The position numbers were made by a program, and so were the translations under genes. The notes beneath the pieces are model-generated. The model was not told the DNA's origin, did no database searches, and saw nothing but the letters and a program-made list of their open reading frames with translations. Positions 13,468 to 25,400 of a DNA stretch of 64,000 nt are shown in pieces. The DNA is from Nectonema munidae (lineage: Eukaryota; Nematomorpha; Nectonematoida; Nectonematidae). The stretch's first letter is position 1. Each line of letters begins with the position of its first letter. The DNA is taken from assembly GCA_030549495.1 (NCBI GenBank), contig JAUIRK010000270.1, forward strand, positions 44,588 to 108,587. The letters run 5' to 3'.

Positions 13468-16400
13468 TTTTTGTGCCTTTTTTATTTGGATCATGGTGCA
13501 TTTCTTAACAATAAGAAATTCTGGGTTCACTGGGAATTGAGCGTAAGAGTTTTGGGATGAAATCCCTGACCTCTAACCACGATGCCACTAGAGCCCCGCT
13601 ACTTTGAGTGCGAGTCCGAACTTTTATCTTCGACTCCCCAGCCCTAATTGATAAACCGAATCTACAAAATCATTATTCTAGATAAAATGAAAAATAATTA
13701 ATCTAATGGATTGGTCAATAGCTGTTAAGCTCTAGAAATCTTTTTATAGCATCATCAAATTATTTTGCCTTCGTCTCAATAACCTACTTTTTAAAATATA
13801 AGATATAAAATATGATTTATTAAAAAATCACAATATATTTAGTGATGCACAAAGTAGATACACATTGCTGTTAGGCATATGGAAAGCTCGTTGTGCCAAA
13901 AAACATTGATTTAATAAGTCTTTATCGGGTTATAAATGAATACCAGGCCAGGCTATTTTACATACAGTATCTATATCTTCATAATTTGGACACTATTTTT
14001 AATCGTGATACTATGTAACAAAAATAAAAATAAATTTGTTTGAATCAATTTTTTGTTTGTTTTTTTTTTTTTGGGTTGAGAAAAAAAAAAAAATTTATAG
14101 GGGTTTTTTTATTTTTTTTTTGAGATTTTTTTAAAAAAACAAAAAAAAAAAAATACAATTAAAAAAAAAAAACTTAAAAAAAATAAAATATTTTATTTTA
14201 TTTTATTTAAAACTCACACCATGAATTTATTTTTATCACAAGTAGATTATTCAAACATGATTGATACGATTTATTCAATTAGATGATTGATTTATTTTTG
14301 TCTTTATTTCCTCTCTTTTTCTTCACTTTATCTTTTTATATTTATTTTTTTAACTATTCTTTTTTTATAGATATTTATAGTGCATTTTTGGTTGTTTGTC
14401 TTTTATTAGGTCGTAGAGAAAGCATATCTTTAATCCGCTAATCGTTAAATGACATCGATTTTTTGAAAAATAACAAAAAATTGCAGAAAAATGTCTTTGA
14501 ACATTACTAAAACTATAGAACAGCGTTGAAACGGTGAAGAGGCTGGGTTTCTGGGACCAAAGCCAAGACGTAGTCGCCCATCATACACTTGGCCCTGGTA
14601 GCGCTTCCAAAATTCCATCACATCTTGGTGGAAGCGCTCACCATGCTGTTAAGAGTAGCCTCGGATATATGTGTAATTTCAGGGACATTCTGCAGTCCAT
14701 CTCCTTGTAGCACTTGAGAAGATTGCCGACCTTCTCAAGTCTTTTGTCGTGCTGCGCCAGGCACGTTTCTCCGCTGCCAAAAACTTTCGGAGAACTCAGG
14801 GTCCTGCATTAGCTTTTCAATTTGAGGCTCAACGAACATCCCTGCCTTTATTTTGGACTCCGACAACTTCGTCCAAATGCTTGAAAGCAGCGGACTCAGG
14901 ATCTAGTGCCTTCACAAATTGCTTTATGAGCCGTAGCTTTCATCTTACCAATCACTTTCTAATCTTCCTCTTCGTACTTCACCAGGCCTAGCAGGTGCTT
15001 CACATTCTCATAGACTTCTTTTAGGTGAACAGAGTGGGCGATAGGAATGCTTGGGTATTTGCTACCATTGTGCAACACCACCGCCTTCAAGCTTCTATTT
15101 GAGCTGTCCACGAACAGTCGCCAGTTGCAGGGATCATACGGGAATTCAATTTCTTCAAAAAAGCCATTGATGTCGTGACAGTAATACACTTTCTCATCCA
15201 GTGTGAAATACTGAGAGAATGCCATGACGTTGTCTCTGTTTTGTTACCCGACAGTTTTCGTCCAACAAGTTTCATTGTTTGAACCTGGATGTCAGCACCG
15301 GCGCGGACACGTGACTACCACTATACAAATGTAGCAGTTGTTTGTGTGATCTGTTGGTTCCCGCCAGAATCTTGGCACGCCAAACTTCAGTTTTCGTTAC
15401 TTTCTTCTGTACCACGACTCCAGAGTGGAACGACAGCTTCTCCAAACGGTGTGTGGCGCCCAACTCTTGTCCTGGTCCCCTACTTGAACTCTAAAGTACA
15501 CTTTGTCAGTAGAACAGAGGAGGTTCCCTTCAACTATGGTGTACTTGACTGACTTGACATTCAGAAAGACTCCACAGACAGCAGAAGTTATCACGATCAT
15601 GTTTGCAGGAACCTCGAACAGAGGCCATCATGAGACAATATCTGTAAATAAAATAGTAAATATAATAAGACGAGTTGAAGAACGGAAACAAACTAACATA
15701 TATCAAATGACTACTTGAATGAATCATATAAATCATACTCGAATAACCTACTTGAATAAATGATATTTTTTCAAAATATTTTCTAAGTCACAACGATCAA
15801 CAGTATGGTATGTTTTATTTTTGATTAGCATATCCCTGCCTGTTTCAACGCTGTTGTATAGTTTCAGTAATGTTCAAAGGCAATTTATTTATGTAAATAT
15901 ACAATTTTTTGTTATTTTTCATAAAATCGGTGTCATTTCTTAAATAAAGATTATGGACATGAAAGATATGATTTTTCTTCATTCTTACGACCAAAAGACA
16001 AACAATCCAAAAATTCACTCAAACAAAATCTTTGTTACATTGTGATACATCAATTAAAATAGAATAGACTAACTCTTTGTCTAAACATTTCGTTCCATAA
16101 GAAATAGAAACAAGATAATTTCGTAAGCCCAGATTCCACCTTAATAAGTATGAAGTGCTCATTACTTTTCTGATTTCACTCCAAAAGAGAAAATTTTAAG
16201 AATCAAGTAGTTTCAGGGAGACACGGGTCAATCGCACGAACTGAATTTGAATTTTGTTTTAGATCAAGAGACAAGGATCGTAAAAAGTTGTATAGAAGAT
16301 CATCTTCTCGATACAGGTCTCAATCAAGCTCTCCTCGTCGCAAGAATCACAAGAGAAAGCACTCTCACGAAAGACGCAACAGATCTTCGCGTAGATCTCA

Positions 16401-19400
16401 AAGCAAAGAAAGCAAGAAAAGGACAAGAGCTTCCCTTCCAAAGCCCGAAACTATGATAGGTGAGGACTTGTTCAAACATAGGTTGTTTGTTACAAGCATA
16501 TTTTGCGGATTATACTCTGAAAGTTGCCTGGATAAATAAATTACTCCTTTTAGATTAATCTTTACCATTATGTATATTTGTCATAGATGGCCTAGTGGTG
16601 GGAACTAGAGCTTCTGATTTCCCGACAAAATTCATTTCTCGAGAAACGAGAAAAAAATTTAAACACTCTCGAGACTCGAAATAGCTTTCGAGAAATTTCA
16701 ACTCAACTCAAAAAGGTTAATATTGGTCAAATTTTAAAAATTTTATTTCAAAATAAAATAAAAGAAGATCTAATGAAATTCTTTTAACTTTATAAGAGCA
16801 TATAAATATTCAGCAGAAATTGAACCTTTGAGAAAAACAATATTTAAATTGAAACTTTCTCTATCTTGGAAATGAATAACATTATTTATGTATCTTTCAT
16901 TGCTAGCACCTGTATATTCATCCAAAGACAGAACTTTTGTTTTTTCTTATTTCTAATTTCCTTATTATTTAACTTTATTATAAAATTCTAAAACTAAATT
17001 CATAACAGCGCTTTCGTCTTTATGTAAAACATAACCATCTTTCATTAAGGAATTTCTTATGAAAATGCTATTTGTAATACCGTTAATACTAAATCCATCC
17101 AATGCAGCTAACTTAGACTCAATTTCAGCCAAGCTTATCTTCTTTGTAAAATCAGTTATGCTCCTTTGACGAGTTCGGAGTTTCAATTTTACGTTTTACA
17201 GGAAATACACCTTTGTGTTTAGCAGTAAAATGTCTGATTAAACCTGTTGTAGAGCTGTTTTTGCATTGGATAATAGCATTACAAACATTTTGCATTCTTT
17301 TTTTTAGAGCTTTATAAACTCTTTCCAAATTTGTGGAGTATGTGACATTTTAAAACAGAAAATTTTTTGAAGCTATTGAAAATAATTTTAAACAAAAATA
17401 AAAAAATTATTTCCAACAAATAACTTATAAAATTTACTAAAAAAGAAATTTTTTAAATAAATTTTAATAAATATTTTGAAAACAATTTTAAATATTTTTA
17501 TAGCTATTATATTTGATATAAATATATATATTCTATAAAACCATTAACATCCCAAGTTTAGTAGTAAGTAGCAATTCACTATTTTAAATTATAAACTATA
17601 AACTTAGTAAAATTCATTTTATAAGTTTCACTTGTACAAAAAATTTTGAATTATCTTTTATTAAAATTTACATAAAGTTTTGACGTTTTGAAATTCTTGA
17701 GTCTCGTCAAATTTTCTCGAGAATCGAGAAGTTTAGAAATCTCAAGACAGAAGCTTTAGTTCCTGCATCATTTTTTGGCTCTAACAAGCATATTGCTCTT
17801 TTGCTAAGCAGTTTTGAAGATTTATTTAACAAAAACACAACACAAGAGAAAAATGGATTGCACACACAAAATAGAAAAACTTCTTTGATGGGGTGGGACT
17901 TCGGGAGGGAAGATCAAAAAAGACTGATGCTAAGGGGCGTGCGCCGCCGTATATAGTCCTGTATGATCCCCCGTGCCCCTTAGTCGGTTCTTGATGGCTT
18001 GTCGGCAGGATTCTTCTTTGCGGGGATGTAGTGTGTGTTTTGCTGAATCTTCTTGAGTAGGATGGGAAACTTCTTCTCAAATTTGAGGATGATGTTCCGG
18101 AGGTTTCTGGATTCTGATCCGTTGTTGAGGGCTACTTGCGCTGCCACCAGACTATCGGAGAAAAAGGTGCAGTTGTCCGGCTACTGGGTGGCTGCTAGGA
18201 GAAGGGCGAGTTGCTCATTGATGTTGATTGAGGTAGAGGAGAGAGCCGGGAATTTCAAGACAGCATTTGGCCCCACTATTGCGATCTTTTCCAAGGTAGC
18301 GTCCATGGAGATCGGGACGGATTGTTTGCTTCTTGCCATAATTGGGATGGATCTCTTGATTTTTTCCAAGCCTCCAGCCATATTCTCCTGGGTAGTGGTT
18401 CTCCTTTAAGTACTTTAAATAGTGGAGAATACTTGCGGAATTTTCTTGGGATACATCCAAGAAAATATTGAATGTATCCAAGGATTCTTTGGAGAGGCTT
18501 TGTTGGCGGATCTTCTTCGAAGGAAGCTCCAGCCAAGATTGTGAGAGCTGCTTTCAACTTTGCTTTCGTGGATGTCTTTAACTTTAGACATCGGTCTTGC
18601 AGATTTACTATTACCCCAAGAAAATTAAAAACTTGCTTGAGGATAGTAAAGGATTTTTCCATGTTGAGTGCCATACCACAGTCGGTGCAGAATTGGACGA
18701 ACTCCATGGCTGTAGTCTTTAAGGATTCCTTGTCTTTTCCTAGGATAAGGAGATCGTCGAGATAGAGAAGGGTCTTTATCTGATGTTCCTTTCCTTCTTT
18801 GAATGTGGCTACCAGTTTTGACAGGACTAGTTGCAGGATACCCGGGCTAAAATTAGCCCCTATGGGTAAGACTAAGAATTTAAACGTCATACCTTTTTCC
18901 CTAAAGCAAAATAAATCCTGGAAGGCTGGATGGAGTTTTATGCCTTAAAAAGCTGATGAAAAATCGAACTTAATGGCATACTTAAAATCTTCTCCTATTT
19001 GTGAGAGTTTCAGGGGCGCGGAGAGTTTACACTCTTCTGGTTTGAAAAGAGATTTTGTAAATGAAAAATTTTTATTCGAATCTGACTCCATTCGAATTTT
19101 TTGGCACGCAAAAAACTGGAGAGATTATCTTGGCGGTGTGAGTTACCGCGATGACTTCATTTTCTAGGAGTTTAGGAATGATAACTTCTTCGATGCAAGA
19201 CTTTTGATGTTTGGGAAGCTTTGCGAAGCGAGAGAAGGATCCAAAAGGTAGTGAGGACACGATTGTAGGTGCGTAACCGTGTTTTAGTATCTTTCTTGCT
19301 TTTGAACTTTTGAGATTTGGAGGAGAGGTCCACTTGGAGTGGATGCATGAGAAATTCACCTGATTGTCGAAAGGTGAGAGTTTTGGGACGCTATCCAGAA

Positions 19401-22400
19401 ATTTCTTTGTGACTTCTCGAATTGAGAAATTCGTGGGTGACTCCATCTTCTTCGGTGTTTTGCTGTCGTCATCTGCGAAATCATCGTCGACACTATCCCC
19501 ATTGCCCGAGTCATTTTCCGCGGATTGCGATTCTTTGACTGGCTCCTCTTCTAGTTCTCCAGAGAGCACGGACGAGAAGATGATCCTCCATGTGGCTGGC
19601 GAGAAAAACTTTTTGTTGAGAAGATATTGAAGCTGAGCTTGCATTTTCTCACCCAGCTCGGGAGTGTCTGGGTGGGTTTTGACGAAGTTGATGAAGTCTT
19701 CAGGGGTTAGCCATCTGTCTTCATCTTCGACGTCGTCTAGTTTCAGGTTTCTGACAATATCTTCTAGCAAATCAGGACTCTTGTCTTCCAGTTGCGGAAT
19801 GGTGATTTCGGCGTCTGTTGCGATAGCCTCATGTACCATGTCCGCTGTTGGCCAGTCTTCCATGGGTTCCATCTCCTTGTACCGCTCCTCTTGGGACTCA
19901 TCCGATGATAGAGATGAGAGACTCCTTACTGATAAGGCAGGAGTAGAACATAAAACAGGATAGGGCTGCTCCTCCGCCAGGAAGGAAGCAATCGGATCCT
20001 CCGATAAGGAAAATTTGTGATTAACCTTTGGAGGGATAGACAAGTTGGTAATGTCTGTCAGCGCCCGAATGAAGGAGTTATTTCTGGCCTCCTTTGCCCT
20101 TGCCCTTCTTTCCTGGCGCTTGGAAAGCGAGCCTTTGACGAAAGAACTTCGGATCTGGCGTAGGGATTTTCAGTGCTCATAATCCAGATGAGCCCACTTG
20201 TTTTGCCGCGGCTTCCCATGTCGATTGAGTGGCTAGGCAAGCGGTTGTGGCACATTGGTTTACCGAGGCTACGTCCTCCATTGTGAGATGGATAATGTTT
20301 CTTTCAATGATGGAGAAGAGAGTGACCAACATTGAGTCTTTAGCATTTCGCGCTGCTCGAGGCATGGCGTCAATGAAACCTTCTATCCTTCTCTGAGCAA
20401 TTTCTTGTGGGGTGTACGCAGCCAAAACTTCGGGATGGTCGTAGTCTTGAGAAGCGTATCCCAGAACTGTAGATCTGTCTCTAATGACACCTTCTTTAGA
20501 TTCGTGAAGCTCAGAAGGTTTTGGATAGATTTTCTTTAGTTGATTTGTGATGCTTTCCAATAACTCCTCTACGTTGTCTAGTCTGTCCGTGATCTCGTCA
20601 GAGGCCTTTGCAGAAAACGACGCTTTGGCCTTGTCCTTAGGGTTACTCATCAGGGATTGGTAGATAGAGAGAACGAGGGAGAGATGGTCTGGGTTCAATT
20701 CCCGATCGTGACTATCTTTTAGCTATGGAAGATTATTCTTTCCTTTGATGCGATACAGCGACAACTAAAAATCATGTATACATCCTTACCTTTAGTTATT
20801 TAACAATCATATTTCTATGTATGAGGAAATAGCTAAATTTCATTTTTAAATATAAATATATAATTTTAAATATTTGCAGCATACTGGGAAACACCAAACT
20901 TGACCATATTTATGAAATTTACCAATAGCCACTGTATTAAGAAAAAGAATCTTGGTTGGCACACTCTTCGGTGATAACAGTGAAGTGTGTGATTTATGAT
21001 ATCATCAGGTGTTCAGAATAAACACATTTCTAAGTTTAGCAATAAAAAGAATAAGAAAATTTGGGTAAAAAGAAAATAGAGCGATTTATAGGTTTAAAAA
21101 TTCCAGTGGATACAAGTTCGAGTGTAAAGAAGCTTTCAACTTACATAATTCTATTTTATTGCATTTAGTTTTGAGTAGAACAATTTGGATAGGCAAGCTT
21201 AGTAAGCAGGCTCAAAAAGAAGAAATAATGGAACTGTGCTCTGCATTTGGAGAAGTTGAGTCTGTACTGGTAAGTTTTTCATGTGTAAAGTAGTACATGC
21301 CTTCACTTTACCCACCTCACACTTGCAGTGTTACCAGATTGAAGTTATATGAAAATCTTGAGAATGTATTTTGACACCTTTCTCCTGCAACAGTAGTGGG
21401 TGCACTCGCATTGAGAGTGATAGCTAAAATTCGTTCTTCAAACGAAATAAACACCAGAATTAAATCCAAAATGTTTAAAATTAAAATTCATTTCTATAGG
21501 AATAAATATACTTGAAATATATATGTATGATAAAATTATTTTAAATATCGTTGATAAAAAAATTAATTTTGAGATTAGTGGCTATTTTAAATCATTTTAA
21601 TCAAAAATATGATCACCATTGAATTTACAATATTAGAATCGGGTAAATTAGTTTGAAATTGATTGCGGTAATATATTTGTTATGGGGAGTGAGTAAGGTT
21701 AGTTAGATACTGAGTTTCGATAACTCAAGGTCTTGGGTTCGATCCCGATACAAGCGGCGCAATTGTGCCTTCTCGATGAAAATTGTACTTTTACCTTTTA
21801 GGGTTGGAAATAGCTTTATGAGCGTTAGCCCTATCTATATACGATGTGTGTATTTTTATATTATGTTGTGATGATGACTTATCCGTTTTTAGCATTGTTC
21901 TATCTTTTCTGTGTATTTTTCGACTGTATGATGATTTCTCATCTGATTGATTGGTCAATTTTATGTAAAAAATGGAGACTTGACTATTCCCATAATGAAC
22001 TAACTTGAAAGGTATTAAGCTGTGATGATGAGTCATAGATTTTTAGCATTGTTGTATCTTTTCTGTGTATTTTTCGACTGTATGATGATTTCTCATCTGA
22101 TTGGTCAATTTTATGTAAATGGAGGCTTGACTATTCCCATAATGAACTTGAAAGGTATTAAGCTGTGATGATGAGTCATAGATTTTTAGCATAGTTGTAT
22201 CTTTTCTGTGTATTTTTCGACTGTATGATGATTTCTCATCTGATTGGTCAATTTTATGTAAATGGAGACTTGACTATTCCCATAATGAACTTGAAAGGTA
22301 TTAAGCTGTGATGATGAGTCATAGATTTTTAGCATAGTTGTATCTTTTCTGTGTATTTTTCGACTGTATGATGATTTCTCATCTGATTGGTCAATTTTAT

Positions 22401-25400
22401 GTAAATGGAGACTTGACTATTCCCATAATGAACTTGAAAGGTATTAAGCTGTGATGATGAGTCATAGATTTTTAGCATTGTTGTATCTTTTCTGTGTATT
22501 TTTCGACTGTATGATGATTTCTCATCTGATTGGTCAATTTTATGTAAATGGAGACTTGACTATTCCCATAATGAACTTGAAAGGTATTAAGCTGTGATGA
22601 TGAGTCATAGATTTTTAGCATTGTTGTATCTTTTCTGTGTATTTTTCGACTGTATGATGATTTCTCATCTGATTGGTCAATTTTATGTAAATGGAGACTT
22701 GATTATTCCCATAATGAACTTGAAAGGTATTAAGCTGTGATGATGAGTCATAGATTTTTAGCATAGTTGTATCTTTTCTGTGTATTTTTCGACTGTATGA
22801 TGATTTCTCATCTGATTGGTCAATTTTATGTAAATGGAGACTTGACTATTCCCATAATGAACTTGAAAGGTATTAAGCTGTGATGATGAGTCATAGATTT
22901 TTAGCATAGTTGTATCTTTTCTGTGTATTTTTCGACTGTATGATGATTTCTCATCTGATTGGTCAATTTTATGTAAATGGAGACTTGACTATTCCCATAA
23001 TGAACTAACTTGAAAGGTATTAAGCTGTGATGATGAGTCATAGATTTTTAGCATTGTTGTATCTTTTCTGTGTATTTTTCGACTGTATGATGATTTCTCA
23101 TCTGATTGGTCAATTTTATGTAAATGGAGACTTGACTATTCCCATAATGAACTTGAAAGGTATTAAGCTGTGATGATGAGTCATAGATTTTTAGCATAGT
23201 TGTATCTTTTCTGTGTATTTTTCGACTGTATGATGATTTCTCATCTGATTGGTCAATTTTATGTAAATGGAGACTTGACTATTCCCATAATGAACTTGAA
23301 AGGTATTAAGCTGTGATGATGAGTCATAGATTTTTAGCATAGTTGTATCTTTTCTGTGTATTTTTCGACTGTATGATGATTTCTCATCTGATTGGTCAAT
23401 TTTATGTAAATGGAGACTTGACTATTCCCATAATGAACTTGAAAGGTATTAAGCTGTGATGATGAGTCATAGATTTTTAGCATAGTTGTATCTTTTCTGT
23501 GTATTTTTCGACTGTATGATGATTTCTCATCTGATTGGTCAATTTTATGTAAATGGAGACTTGACTATTCCCATAATGAACTAACTTGAAAGGTATTAAG
23601 CTGTGATGATGAGTCATAGATTTTTAGCATAGTTGTATCTTTTCTGTGTATTTTTCGACTGTATGATGATTTCTCATCTGATTGGTCAATTTTATGTAAA
23701 TGGAGACTTGACTATTCCCATAATGAACTTGAAAGGTATTAAGCTGTGATGATGAGTCATAGATTTTTAGCATAGTTGTATCTTTTCTGTGTATTTTTCG
23801 ACTGTATGATGATTTCTCATCTGATTGGTCAATTTTATGTAAATGGAGACTTGACTATTCCCATAATGAACTAACTTGAAAGGTATTAAGCTGTGATGAT
23901 GAGTCATAGATTTTTAGCATAGTTGTATCTTTTCTGTGTATTTTTCGACTGTATGATGATTTCTCATCTGATTGGTCAATTTTATGTAAATGGAGACTTG
24001 ACTATTCTAGATTTTAGAGACAAACACACATATCATCACACCATATAAAAATACACATAAAACATATAAATAATTTCAACCAATCAGATGCTTCAAACAC
24101 ACATACAAACTCATCACACCATATAAAAATTTAATAGAGATAAAATAAACAAGAATATAAATTTTAATAATTTTACACATATAATAAGCAAAAATGGATG
24201 AAACGAATAGCATATGAGACCGTTAGTCTAAATAATTTTTTAATTATAAGGGTTAGCTACTTAAACCCTATTATATTGAAATTATTCTGAGAACAGACAG
24301 TTTCATTTTAAAATAGTAAAAATTGCTTCATTAGTTTATTTAGTCTCCTTTCTCTCTTATGTTAATTATGTTGCAAATTTTCCATTTTTGAGTTAAAGTT
24401 AAGGTAAAGGTACCGTGGGTGTGTTTTCATTGAGAAGGCACTGATGTACTGCTTATGTTAAACTATGAACAAATTGGTATAGATGAGGAATCGAACCCAG
24501 AGCCTTCCGTGCTGAGTCCATCATTTCAACCAACCTAGTATGCCACCCATAGTGTAATGAATACGGCAAATTAGTTTTCAAAAGACTTAAGTTATGCTGT
24601 AAAATTTTTTAGTTTTTGTTGAAGCTCTATAACTTTTTCTGATAGACTTTTTTTCCTTAAAATTTATTATAAAAGGCAAATCATTGCAAAATGTTAAAAG
24701 TTATAGTTAAAACTTTTAAACTATTTTTGAATGATGCTGATAAAAATGAAGTAATGCAATCTTAATTTATTGTTTGATTTTTTGTTTCCACAATTTTATC
24801 TTTATTTTATACCCTTTTATGAAAATCTAACTAATTTACACTTATTCTTATACAATAAAAAGAATGAAAAAATTCTAATACCAAGTTTTCTAACTTCTGT
24901 TGAGTAAATAATAGTCCGAGTTAAAGTATCTTATGTTATACGTACGCCATTAAAAAAAGGATTAATCTTTAACGAAAAATCACTTTTTTTAACTCTACAA
25001 ACGACCATTTTTCTTCACTTCCGATTTGTTATAAATGCGATTAGAACTTATAAACATTGTGTTTACTTTTGAAAATTTTAATATACTGCTAAAAATGACG
25101 AACAATAAAGCGTGCATTGTTATTGATAAATATTTTTATAAAATTAGAGAATATTTATAGTTTTTTCGTTTATCCAGGCACATGTTTTGTTAAAAATAAA
25201 AGTTGAAAAATGTATTGGTTCGAATTCAGGTTTAAATTTTGTTTGCACATGTCAATCTAGAAAATTTTTTTGCAAGTACTACTAGTTTTTGTTCGAAAAA
25301 AAATGCTCACACATGCATGTATGTTCATTTAAGATGAATACGAATGCTAGTTTAAAACCTTCCCTTACTCTATTTCCAGTCTTTATCTCACTCACTTCTC

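Noticed and set aside
21791-24007. CRISPR-like reading of the 143-bp array
   Set aside because: Units are contiguous, with no unique spacers between short repeats, and the context is a eukaryotic intron.
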